This document shows, piece after piece, positions 6,782 through 14,477 of a stretch of DNA of 15,424 nucleotides. A model generated the notes under the pieces. That model worked only from the letters and a program-made list of their open reading frames with translations, ran no database searches and was not told the origin of the DNA. The number at the start of each line of letters is the position of its first letter. The stretch's first letter is position 1. The position numbers and the translations under genes are program-made. This DNA comes from UBA1543 sp964596375. GTDB lineage: Bacteria > Pseudomonadota > Zetaproteobacteria > Mariprofundales > Mariprofundaceae. The DNA lies in NCBI GenBank assembly GCA_964596375.1, contig CAZQTO010000047.1, positions 1 to 15,424 of the forward strand, read 5' to 3'.

Positions 6782-8038
6782 ATGAGTGAGCGTTTCGATT
6801 TCTTTCATGCCGATCTGGCCGATACTGTTGTAGCCGAGGCGATTGCCGCCGAGCTGGGGCGTCAGCAGCACACGCTGGAATTGATTGCCAGCGAAAATAT
6901 TGTGTCCAAGGCCGTGATGCAGGCGCAGGGCTCGGTGATGACCAATAAATATGCCGAGGGCTATCCTGGTCGCCGTTACTACGGTGGTTGCGAGCATGTC
7001 GACAAGGTTGAGGCTCTGGCGCAAGAGCGCGCTAAGGAAATTTTCGGCGTGAAGCATGCCAATGTGCAGCCGCATTCCGGTTCACAGGCTAATATGGCTG
7101 TGTATATGGCGGCGCTGAATACTGGCGACACCATCATGGGTATGGACCTGTCGCATGGCGGTCACCTGACCCACGGCTCGCCGGTTAATTTCTCCGGCCG
7201 ACTCTACAAGGTGGTTGCTTATGGCGTGCGCGAATCCGATGAGCGCATCGATTACGATGTGATGCAGGAAATGGCCCTTGAGCACAGGCCGAAGATGATT
7301 ATCGGCGGTGCATCTGCCTATGAGCGTGAAATTGATTTCGCCCGCATGCGTAAGATTGCCGACTCGATCGATGCCATCCTGTTTGTCGACATGGCGCATT
7401 ACGCCGGCCTGATTGCTGCCGGTGCTTATCCGAGCCCGGTCGGGCATGCGCATGTGATCACCACGACCACGCACAAAACCCTGCGCGGACCGCGCGGCGG
7501 CATGATTCTGACCGACGACGACGAGTTGGCGAAGAAAATCAATTCGCGCATTTTCCCGGGCATTCAGGGCGGGCCGCTGATGCATGTGATCGCTGCCAAG
7601 GCTGTGGCCTTCGGCGAAGCGCTGGGTGCTCAGTTCAAGGCCGACCAGAAGCAGGTGGTGGTTAATGCGCGAGCGCTGGCCGAAACCCTGACCAACGGTG
7701 GTCTGCGCATTGTTTCCGGCGGTACCGATTGCCATATGTTCCGCGTGGACGTGCGTCCGCAGGGCATTACCGGCAAGGTTGCCGAAGAGGCGCTGGAGGC
7801 GTCGGGTATTACGGTGAACAAGAACACCATCCCGTTCGATCCGGAAAGCCCGTTTGTGACCAGCGGTGTGCGTATCGGCACCTCGGCGATTACCACGCGC
7901 GGCATGGGCGAAGCCGAAAACAGGCAGATCGGCGATATGATTCTTAAGGTGCTTGCAGCACCGGAAGATGCCGCAGTACATGCTGCCGTGGGTCGTGAAG
8001 TGCGCGCGCTGACTGATCGTTTTCCGATCTACGACTGA
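6782..8038 (+). CDS. glyA: Serine hydroxymethyltransferase
   Basis: PLP enzyme that interconverts serine and glycine with transfer of a one-carbon unit to tetrahydrofolate; cytosolic. The 418 residues match the family length (E. coli 417). Visible landmarks are LELIASENIVS, TNKYAEGYPGRRYYGGCEHVD, HSGSQANMAVY, VDMAHYAGLIAAGAYPSPV and the Schiff-base lysine K232 in ITTTTHKTLRGPRGG. The substrate-binding segment reads SGGTDCHMFRVDV where most homologues have SGGTDNH, a mild variation. AGGAG (6771-6775) lies 6 nt before ATG. It is first in a tight run with nrdR, leuB and asd, placed behind the rplS terminator and a repeat-containing leader. Confidence 0.97.
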   Translation: MSERFDFFHADLADTVVAEAIAAELGRQQHTLELIASENIVSKAVMQAQGSVMTNKYAEGYPGRRYYGGCEHVDKVEALAQERAKEIFGVKHANVQPHSGSQANMAVYMAALNTGDTIMGMDLSHGGHLTHGSPVNFSGRLYKVVAYGVRESDERIDYDVMQEMALEHRPKMIIGGASAYEREIDFARMRKIADSIDAILFVDMAHYAGLIAAGAYPSPVGHAHVITTTTHKTLRGPRGGMILTDDDELAKKINSRIFPGIQGGPLMHVIAAKAVAFGEALGAQFKADQKQVVVNARALAETLTNGGLRIVSGGTDCHMFRVDVRPQGITGKVAEEALEASGITVNKNTIPFDPESPFVTSGVRIGTSAITTRGMGEAENRQIGDMILKVLAAPEDAAVHAAVGREVRALTDRFPIYD

Positions 8039-8054
8039 GTAGGAATCATTTTTC

Positions 8055-8522
8055 ATGCATTGCCCTTTTTGCGGTAACGACGATACCCGGGTGATCGACT
8101 CGCGCGTTGCCGAAGATGGTGCGGCAGTGCGCCGTCGGCGCGAGTGCGAGGTGTGCGGCAAGCGTTTCTCAAGCTATGAGCGCGCCGAGTTGCGTCTGCC
8201 GATGGTGATCAAGAAAGAAGGCGCACGGCAAAGCTTCGATACCCAGAAGATACGCGGCGGTATGCAAAAGGCTCTGGAAAAACGCCCGGTGAGTGCTGAT
8301 GCGCTTGAGCAGGGTGTGCAGGCCGTGGTGCGTGCTGTGCAGGAAAATGGCGATTCCGAGATTCCTGCCGGTGTGATCGGGGATTTTGTGATGGAGCAGT
8401 TGCGCCAACTCGACGGCGTGGCCTATATCCGTTTCGCTTCGGTTTATCGTGAATTTAAGGATGTGGATGAATTTGTGGCAGCTGTGAAGTCGGCCATGAA
8501 AGGTAAGGGAGATGCACCATGA
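8055..8522 (+). CDS. nrdR: Transcriptional repressor NrdR
   Basis: Represses ribonucleotide reductase genes in response to dATP/ATP. The 155-residue protein has the N-terminal zinc ribbon with C3, C6, C31 and C34 (MHCPFCGND and RRRECEVCGKRF), the conserved DSR and RRR motifs, and an ATP-cone domain from about residue 49 (VIKKEGARQSFDTQKI) to the YIRFASVYREF segment. It starts 16 nt after glyA, a frequent neighbour in bacteria, and its last four bases overlap the leuB start (ATGA), which implies translational coupling. No ribonucleotide reductase gene and no obvious NrdR box are in the window, so its targets lie elsewhere. Confidence 0.96.
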   Translation: MHCPFCGNDDTRVIDSRVAEDGAAVRRRRECEVCGKRFSSYERAELRLPMVIKKEGARQSFDTQKIRGGMQKALEKRPVSADALEQGVQAVVRAVQENGDSEIPAGVIGDFVMEQLRQLDGVAYIRFASVYREFKDVDEFVAAVKSAMKGKGDAP

Positions 8523-9601
8523 GTGTGAACATTACAGTTTTGCCGGGTGACGGCATCGGTCAGGAGATTGTGCGTGAGGCGCTGAAGGTGCTCGATGTGC
8601 TTAATCGTGGCTATGGCCTGAAAGCCGAGTGGGAAGAGGCAGCCATCGGTGGCGATGCTTATGACAAAGCCGGTGATCCGTATCCCGAGGCGACACGCAA
8701 ACTGGCGCATGCCAGTGATGCGGTGCTGCTTGGTGCCGTGGGTGGAGCAAAATGGGAAGGCTTGGCCAAGCCGCTGCGCCCTGAAGCCGGCCTGCTCGGC
8801 ATTCGCGCCGATCTTGGGCTGTTTGCCAACTACCGTCCGGCCAAGGTGTACGATCAGTTGCTGGAGGCTTCAACGCTCAAGCCGGAAGTGGTGCAGGGCG
8901 TGGATATCCTGGTGGTGCGCGAACTTGTTTCCGGGGTGTACTTCGGTCAGCCACGCGGCATTGTGCAGGAAGGCGGGCAGCGTAAGGGCATCAACACCAT
9001 GAGCTATACCGAATCCGAGGTGGAACGTATTGCACGCACCGCTTTTGCTGCAGCGCGTCTGCGTTCCAACAGGGTATGCAGTGTGGATAAGGCCAACGTG
9101 CTCGAAGTTTCCGAGCTGTGGCGTGAAACTGTGATCCGCATCAAAGAAAGTGAGTTCCCGGATATCGAGCTTACCCACATGTATGTCGACAACGCTGCCA
9201 TGCAGCTGATTCGCAATCCCAAGCAGTTCGATGTGATGGTCACGGGGAACCTGTTCGGCGATATCCTGTCCGACGAGGCCTCCATGCTGACCGGCTCCAT
9301 CGGCATGTTGCCGTCCGCCTCCATTGGCGAGAAATTTGCCATGTACGAACCGATCCATGGCTCCGCACCTGATATTGCCGGCCAGAACAAGGCCAATCCT
9401 CTGGCTACGATTCTTTCCGTTGCCATGATGTTGCGCTATTCGCTCGATCAGGCCGCTTTGGCCGATAAGGTGGAAGCAGCGGTTGAGGCAGTGCTGGACG
9501 ATGGCTTGCGCACGCCCGATCTGGCTGGTGGCAGCAAGGCAGTCTCATGCTCAGGTATGGGCGATGCAGTATGTGAAAAATTACAGGTGATGGCGGGTTG
9601 A
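8519..9601 (+). CDS. leuB: 3-isopropylmalate dehydrogenase
   Basis: NAD-dependent oxidative decarboxylase of leucine biosynthesis; cytosolic homodimer. The 360 residues match the family. Expected active-site residues are present: R96 and R106 (LLGIRADLGLFANYRPAKV), R134, Y141, K191 (SVDKANVLEVSELWRE), D224, D248 and D252 (NLFGDILSDEASMLTGSIG). The NAD-binding loop reads YEPIHGSAPDIAGQNKANP. The loop after R134 is RELVSGVYFG, whereas most LeuB proteins have RELTGGIYFG; catalytic residues are unaffected. The absence of leuA, leuC and leuD nearby is typical of the leuB-asd arrangement seen in some Proteobacteria. The start overlaps nrdR by 4 nt and the stop overlaps asd by 1 nt, so the genes are probably co-translated. 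Confidence 0.96.
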   Translation: MSVNITVLPGDGIGQEIVREALKVLDVLNRGYGLKAEWEEAAIGGDAYDKAGDPYPEATRKLAHASDAVLLGAVGGAKWEGLAKPLRPEAGLLGIRADLGLFANYRPAKVYDQLLEASTLKPEVVQGVDILVVRELVSGVYFGQPRGIVQEGGQRKGINTMSYTESEVERIARTAFAAARLRSNRVCSVDKANVLEVSELWRETVIRIKESEFPDIELTHMYVDNAAMQLIRNPKQFDVMVTGNLFGDILSDEASMLTGSIGMLPSASIGEKFAMYEPIHGSAPDIAGQNKANPLATILSVAMMLRYSLDQAALADKVEAAVEAVLDDGLRTPDLAGGSKAVSCSGMGDAVCEKLQVMAG

Positions 9602-10632
9602 TGATGAGCGAGTTTCTTGCCCATAAGGAAGCTTATAATGTTGCCGTGGTCGGTGCGACCGGTGCGGTCGGTCAGACCATGCTGGAGATTCTCGCCGAGC
9701 GTAATTTCCCGGTGGCCAATCTTGTGCCGCTAGCCTCCAGTCGCAGTGCCGGCTCGAAAATCGAGTTCAAGGGAAAGGAATATGTGGTGCAGGATCTGGA
9801 ACAGTTTGATCCTGCAGGCCTTGATATTGCGCTGTTTTCGGCCGGAGGTGCCACCTCGCTTGAGCATGCACCGCGTTTTGCCGAAGCCGGCTGCTATGTG
9901 ATCGACAACTCCAGTGCCTGGCGCATGCATGATGATGTGTGTCTGGTTGTACCGGAGGTCAATCCACATGCGCTGGAGATGGCCAAGGCGAATCACATCA
10001 TCGCCAATCCGAATTGCTCGACCATCCAGATGGTGGTGGCATTGAAGCCGCTGCACGACGCTGTGCCTATCAAGCGCATTATCGTATCCACCTATCAGGC
10101 TGTGTCCGGCGCTGGAAGCCGAGCTATTCAGGAACTCGCGGAGCAGACCCGTAATCTGCTGGCAGGAATAGAGGCCGAGGTGAATGTCTTGCCCGCACGT
10201 ATTGCCTTTAATGCAATTCCGCAAATCGATGTGTTCATGGACGATGGCTATACCAAGGAAGAGCGGAAGATGATCGATGAGACGCGCAAGATTATGGAGG
10301 CGGATATCGCTGTGACTGCCACCACGGTGCGCGTGCCGGTTTTTTACGCCCATTCGGAATCGGTTAATGTCACCTTTGAGGGGCCGATGAGTGCTGATCA
10401 GGCCCGTAACTTGCTTGCTGATGCAGAAGGCATTTGTGTGGTGGATGATCCGGGAACGGCTGATTATCCCATGCCGAGCGAGGCCGCAGGCACCGATCCG
10501 GTTTGGGTTGGGCGTATTCGCGAGGATCATTCTTGTGCGAATTCTTTGAGTTTATGGGTTGTTGCTGATAATATCCGTAAGGGTGCGGCTCTAAATGCCG
10601 TTCAAATAGCGGAAATACTGATTCGCGATTGA
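9601..10632 (+). CDS. asd: Aspartate-semialdehyde dehydrogenase
   Basis: NADPH-dependent reduction of aspartyl phosphate to aspartate semialdehyde, the branch point to lysine, methionine, threonine and diaminopimelate. Here it may also supply the carboxyspermidine pathway. The 343-residue protein has the nucleotide-binding GATGAVG (18-24), the catalytic cysteine C139 in NPNCSTIQ and the catalytic histidine H251 in YAHSESVNV. The ATG at 9601 overlaps the leuB TGA by 1 nt (TGATG). The second ATG at 9604 or the TTG at 9598 are alternatives, as no clear Shine-Dalgarno decides. It belongs to the Gram-negative usg-like/Asd branch lacking the long insertion of enteric Asd, judging by length. Confidence 0.96.
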   Translation: MMSEFLAHKEAYNVAVVGATGAVGQTMLEILAERNFPVANLVPLASSRSAGSKIEFKGKEYVVQDLEQFDPAGLDIALFSAGGATSLEHAPRFAEAGCYVIDNSSAWRMHDDVCLVVPEVNPHALEMAKANHIIANPNCSTIQMVVALKPLHDAVPIKRIIVSTYQAVSGAGSRAIQELAEQTRNLLAGIEAEVNVLPARIAFNAIPQIDVFMDDGYTKEERKMIDETRKIMEADIAVTATTVRVPVFYAHSESVNVTFEGPMSADQARNLLADAEGICVVDDPGTADYPMPSEAAGTDPVWVGRIREDHSCANSLSLWVVADNIRKGAALNAVQIAEILIRD

Positions 10633-10695
10633 TAGGCGCAGGTTGATATCGACTGTATGCTGAGCAGAGCGAACGGTTATAAGGGAGAACACCGT

Positions 10696-13600
10696 ATGTT
10701 CGTTATTTTGCGGAATATGCTGCTGATACCTGTGTGCATGCTTGTCGCCACGGGGCAGGCAGGAGCAGTTGCACTCGGTAAGATTGAAGTGACCTCCCAT
10801 CTGGGAGAGGTTTTTTTCGCAGAGGCTCCTCTGCAGCTTGATGCCGGTGAAAAGCTCTCTGACTTGTCTGTTGAACTGGCTACAGCCTCCGATTATCAGA
10901 TTCTTGAAGTGTTCCGTGATACGGCCCTGAATCAACTCACTATTGAGATTAAAAACGATGAACGTGGAACGCGTGCGGTCATTGCCTCGACGCGGGCCAT
11001 GGATACGCCTTATTTCAATCTGGTGCTCAAAATACGCCATGGCCATGCGACCAATTTCAAGAAATATCCGGTGTTCCTCGACCTGCCTGAGCAGGTGCGC
11101 CCGGTAGAGTCGACTGCGCCTGTTGCCGAATCTGACACAATGGACCTTGTTGAGCCGATGCAGGCAGGCCAGGACGAGTCTTCCATAGCGGTCGTGGAAC
11201 CGGAGGTCGTACCTGTAGAGTCTGGTGAAGCAGCTCCCGCTGCATTCAAGCCCTACGAGAGCTGGGCGCGGACCAGTCGCTATGGTCCGATGGTGTATGG
11301 CGATACGGTTTCCACAGTGGCCGATCGGTTGGCCGTGGATAAGCGCTATACACGCAACCAGATCATGGTCGGGCTGTATAACAAGAACAAAGACAAGTTC
11401 CGTGAAAATAATATCAATCTGATCAATGCCGGCGCCTATCTTGATGTGCCGACTGCCAATGAGATTGCAGCTGTTGAGCGTGCTGAAGCCAAACGCATTA
11501 TCAAGCAACACGAGCAGCAGTGGAAGGCCTTGAAGTCCAAGCCGGTTTATGCCGCTGAAGCTGAGGCACAGGACAACCGTTACCTTAATCGTGTGCGCGT
11601 AGGCCAGACCGCTTCCGGGGTGGCTGCAGCACCCGTGCAGGCTGAGCAGCCACAGGTTGAACAATCGCAGGCTGAGGAAGCTTCGCAGGAGAAGAGCCCG
11701 CAGCAGGGTGAAGCTGTGGCGAATGGTTCGACAAAGATGGTTAGTACACAGCTGCGTGCCTTGCAGGAGGAGAATCTTCAACTGAAGCAGGCCTTGCAGG
11801 AATCGGAAGCACGGATGGCAGCTGCACCGCCTGAGACGGCCGATGCAGCCAGTGCCGAGGAGCAGGTTAAGAAGCTTGAGTTGACGGTTGCCAGACTGCA
11901 AAAGCAGCTCACCCAAGTAAATGAGCAGTTGCAGGATGTGCGATCACAGGACTTGAATGCCCTGACCTACGCCCTTAGCGGCATGATTATATTGCTTATC
12001 GCCTTTGCCGGTTATCTGCTGTTCCTGTTACGGCGTGACCGTCCTCACCCAACCGTCAGGTCTTCCAGCCCGGCAGAAATTGCGCCTGCAACAGGTGCTA
12101 TGCTTGATTCCGGACTTGATGCTGCCGGACTTGATGCAGAAGCTGACACCTTAACGTCGGATGCCGACGAAAGCGAAGAAGTGGACCGTGAGGCAATCAT
12201 CGCCTCGCTGGATAACGAGTTGCAGGAAGATTCAGCTGCCGATGTTTCGACTGATGATGTTTCGCTTGATGACGAACAGCAGGGGAATAAGAAAGCTGTG
12301 CCGCAAGAAGGCATAGACTATCTGGCCGAGGCCGACGTTTATCTGCGCTATGGTATGGAAGATGAGGCATTGCAGCAGTTGAATATGGCCATTGAGCAAA
12401 GGCCGGATCATCTGGAGGCCCGTTGCAAGCTGGTCCAGCTTCTGCAATCGCGTCCTGATCAGGAAGCTGTAGAGGCAGCAATTGAGTCGGCGCGCAGCGC
12501 ACTGAGTCCCGACGATTTGCAAGCCTTTGAGGACTCTTTGGCTCTTGCGCAGGGAGATGGTACCGATTCGATTGATACTGCGATTGATGATGCCGGAGAA
12601 ACCGTTTCCTTTGAAGACGATGGGAAGAGTATGGACGCAACGTCAGGTCTGGATCTGGATCATCTGGATGACCAGTCAGAGACGGGCATCGATGCCGGCT
12701 CAGACGAGCAGGCAGAGAGCTCTGATGCCGGTGACGCCGAGGAAGAAGAGGCAGCGTCTGTAGCGGAAGAAACCGATGGCTTGGATTTCACCCTTAGTGA
12801 TGCTGAGGGGGCGGATGACGTTGAGTCAGAGACACCTGCTTCGGATAGTGAGCAGACCTATGGTGACGAAGGACTTTCCTTTGACTCACCGGTTGAAAAT
12901 GCAGAACCGGGTGATGAGGATGCCTCTGAAGCAGTGCTTGAGGCGGCCACAGACGCTGAATCGGCCACAGATGCTGAATCGGATATTGACGCTATTCTGG
13001 AACAATATGAGCCAGACACTGAGGCTGATATCGATTTTGAATCAGCAGCAAGTGATGTTTCTCCCTTGCAGGATGCGGAAGATGATGCCATTCCGGAAGC
13101 TGTGATTGATGCGCAGTCCGGAGACGACGAGGGCGCTATTGACGATATTCTCGGAGAGCTTTCCGGAGATGCGTCCGAGGACGCATCCAATGAAAATGAA
13201 AGCGGCGGCAACGATGAGGAAGAAGCGCCGCAGGATACGGCCATTGATGCGACTTCGTCAGATGCTGATTTGGAGCTTGATGAGATTCTTGGCGAGTTTG
13301 GCGACCAGGGCAGCAGTCCCGATGCGGATGCCGGGGAAGATGCATCCGATATTGCTGATATTGCCGATATGCCTGAAATGGACATCAGCGGTGAACTAGA
13401 CGATCTGCTCGCTGAATGGGGTGATGATAACGCGGATTCCGCTTTGGATGCCGGGCCGGAAAATCTGGATGTGGATCGGGCCCGTAGTCTGTTGGCCGAA
13501 GGTTCGCTGGATGAGGCTGAGGCCGCACTGCAAACAGCACTTGAAGGTGACCGACGAGGCGATGCTTTGATTGGTCTGGCGGAAGTGGCGGCAAAGCGCG

Positions 13601-13701
13601 GCGATGAAAGCCGCAAGGCTGAATTGCTTGCAGAGGCCGAGGCTTTGCTCGACCCGAGCAATCAGGGTTGGTTCGATTCGGTTAAAAGCCCGCCATCCTG
13701 A
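10696..13701 (+). CDS. fimV: FimV-like polar hub / peptidoglycan-binding protein
   Basis: Large inner-membrane protein that in Pseudomonas and Vibrio organises the cell pole and supports type IV pili/type II secretion. Of 1001 residues: signal peptide about 1-22; the conserved FimV N-domain (VALGKIEVTSHLGEVFFAEA); a LysM-like region about 196-265 (YGDTVSTVADRLAVD, INAGAYLDVP); a coiled coil about 350-415; one membrane helix about 425-447; a TPR-like segment from residue 540 (IDYLAEADVYLRYGMEDEA); a long Asp/Glu-rich low-complexity region about 610-910; and a C-terminal helical FimV domain about 920-995 (DRARSLLAEGSLDEAEAALQ). I chose ATG 10696 because AGGGAG lies 8 nt upstream and it gives a clean signal peptide; the ATG at 10657 does not. 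The leuB-asd-fimV-truA order is the known context. No pilus genes are in the window. Confidence 0.82.
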   Translation: MFVILRNMLLIPVCMLVATGQAGAVALGKIEVTSHLGEVFFAEAPLQLDAGEKLSDLSVELATASDYQILEVFRDTALNQLTIEIKNDERGTRAVIASTRAMDTPYFNLVLKIRHGHATNFKKYPVFLDLPEQVRPVESTAPVAESDTMDLVEPMQAGQDESSIAVVEPEVVPVESGEAAPAAFKPYESWARTSRYGPMVYGDTVSTVADRLAVDKRYTRNQIMVGLYNKNKDKFRENNINLINAGAYLDVPTANEIAAVERAEAKRIIKQHEQQWKALKSKPVYAAEAEAQDNRYLNRVRVGQTASGVAAAPVQAEQPQVEQSQAEEASQEKSPQQGEAVANGSTKMVSTQLRALQEENLQLKQALQESEARMAAAPPETADAASAEEQVKKLELTVARLQKQLTQVNEQLQDVRSQDLNALTYALSGMIILLIAFAGYLLFLLRRDRPHPTVRSSSPAEIAPATGAMLDSGLDAAGLDAEADTLTSDADESEEVDREAIIASLDNELQEDSAADVSTDDVSLDDEQQGNKKAVPQEGIDYLAEADVYLRYGMEDEALQQLNMAIEQRPDHLEARCKLVQLLQSRPDQEAVEAAIESARSALSPDDLQAFEDSLALAQGDGTDSIDTAIDDAGETVSFEDDGKSMDATSGLDLDHLDDQSETGIDAGSDEQAESSDAGDAEEEEAASVAEETDGLDFTLSDAEGADDVESETPASDSEQTYGDEGLSFDSPVENAEPGDEDASEAVLEAATDAESATDAESDIDAILEQYEPDTEADIDFESAASDVSPLQDAEDDAIPEAVIDAQSGDDEGAIDDILGELSGDASEDASNENESGGNDEEEAPQDTAIDATSSDADLELDEILGEFGDQGSSPDADAGEDASDIADIADMPEMDISGELDDLLAEWGDDNADSALDAGPENLDVDRARSLLAEGSLDEAEAALQTALEGDRRGDALIGLAEVAAKRGDESRKAELLAEAEALLDPSNQGWFDSVKSPPS
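12110..12137 (+). repeat. Tandem repeat inside fimV acidic region (15-bp period)
   Basis: CCGGACTTGATGC at 12110-12122 recurs identically at 12125-12137. It encodes a doubled Gly-Leu-Asp-Ala type motif just after the membrane helix. The exact DNA match suggests recent duplication, not codon chance. Confidence 0.6.
12944..12979 (+). repeat. Tandem 18-bp duplication inside fimV
   Basis: CGGCCACAGACGCTGAAT (12944-12961) is immediately followed by a copy with one mismatch (12962-12979). It encodes two Ala-Thr-Asp-Ala-Glu-Ser units in the acidic linker. It is in frame and likely variable in copy number between strains. Confidence 0.7.
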
Positions 13702-13748
13702 TTCCGGCCTTAAGTGGATTTAACTGAAACCAGCATTATGTTGTTGCT

Positions 13749-14477
13749 GTGAAATCTTCTGTTTTTTCAAATCTTGTTCTTGTCAGCAGGCAGGCCCATC
13801 CGCTTGGCCGATTGTGTTTTGCCTTGGGTTTGTTTGCAGCGGTGCTGCTGATGAACAGGGGCATTCCCGTCATGCTGGCTGCACTCGCTGGCAACATCCT
13901 CTTGCTCTATCTTGTATGCGCATCATGGCAGCCCTTATTGCGCGCAGCCAAGCTGCTGCTGTGGCTGCTGGTCCCGATTTTTCTATTGCACCTGCTGTTT
14001 ACGCCGGGCCAGTTGCTATGGCCTGGAAGCGGGATCCCATTCACCAGAGAGGGGCTGCACGAAGGCCTCTGGCTTGCATTACGTCTGTGCGCCCTGTTCT
14101 ATGCAGCCATGCTGCTGTCACGATCGCTACGTCGGGAAGAGTGGGCTTTCTATTGCCTGCGCTTGCCATATATCGGAGCTCATCTTCTGCCTTATATGAA
14201 ATTATCTTCTCCGATCCGTACGCTGGTCAGTCGGTGCATGGCTGAAGCCAAGCAACAGTTGTATGAATCGGGAGGGCTGCGCAATGTATCGCGCGCACTT
14301 CAAGTCCTCACTACTTTGATCGTCAGCGTGTGGCAGGGAACGGCTATGGAAGCGAAATCAGTCTGGCAGGCCTGGGATGAAAGCGTTCCTGTGAGGCAAG
14401 TGCAGGGCGGGATTATATCCGCGTTTTTTCTCATGCTGGGCGGCCTGCTCATGCCGCTTGCGGTGCTGATGCTGTGA
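13749..14477 (+). CDS. EcfT/CbiQ-like transmembrane protein, no transporter partners nearby
   Basis: A 242-residue, strongly hydrophobic protein with about five or six membrane helices. The pattern HPLGRL (17-22), the segment around HLLFTPGQLLW (81-91), then FTREGLHEGLWLALRL (98-113) and LRREEW is characteristic of the T component of energy-coupling factor vitamin/metal transporters (CbiQ/EcfT). EcfT proteins bind their ATPases through two Ala-Arg-Gly motifs; here the corresponding sites read AEAK (165-168) and AMEAK (199-203), without Arg-Gly. No EcfA ATPase or S component is adjacent. The GTG start at 13749 gives the family-like N-terminus; no in-frame ATG is close. It follows fimV by 47 nt and its TGA overlaps the truA ATG by 1 nt. 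Substrate and activity are unknown. Confidence 0.65.
   Translation: MKSSVFSNLVLVSRQAHPLGRLCFALGLFAAVLLMNRGIPVMLAALAGNILLLYLVCASWQPLLRAAKLLLWLLVPIFLLHLLFTPGQLLWPGSGIPFTREGLHEGLWLALRLCALFYAAMLLSRSLRREEWAFYCLRLPYIGAHLLPYMKLSSPIRTLVSRCMAEAKQQLYESGGLRNVSRALQVLTTLIVSVWQGTAMEAKSVWQAWDESVPVRQVQGGIISAFFLMLGGLLMPLAVLML

Noticed and set aside
7082..8161. Minus-strand open frame of 359 codons opposite glyA and nrdR
   Set aside because: It lies opposite clear SHMT and NrdR sequences; composition is typical of antisense readthrough of GC-biased codons.
8519..8522. Possible programmed frameshift fusion of nrdR and leuB at the ATGA overlap
   Set aside because: No slippery heptamer or downstream structure is seen; ATGA overlaps are ordinary translational coupling.
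10591..11916. Minus-strand open frame of 441 codons opposite the start of fimV
   Set aside because: Leu/Ile/His-rich with no recognisable domain; the plus-strand frame has signal peptide, LysM-like region and coiled coil.
12858..13661. Serine-rich minus-strand frame of 267 codons
   Set aside because: It is the complement of the Asp/Glu/Ala codon-rich FimV linker, which forces Ser/Ala/Ile codons; not a gene.
13738..13752. Four-codon micro-frame ATG TTG TTG CTG TGA overlapping the GTG start of the EcfT-like gene, as a leucine leader peptide
   Set aside because: There is no Shine-Dalgarno and no alternative hairpins or terminator as in an attenuator; a three-leucine run is too short to be convincing.
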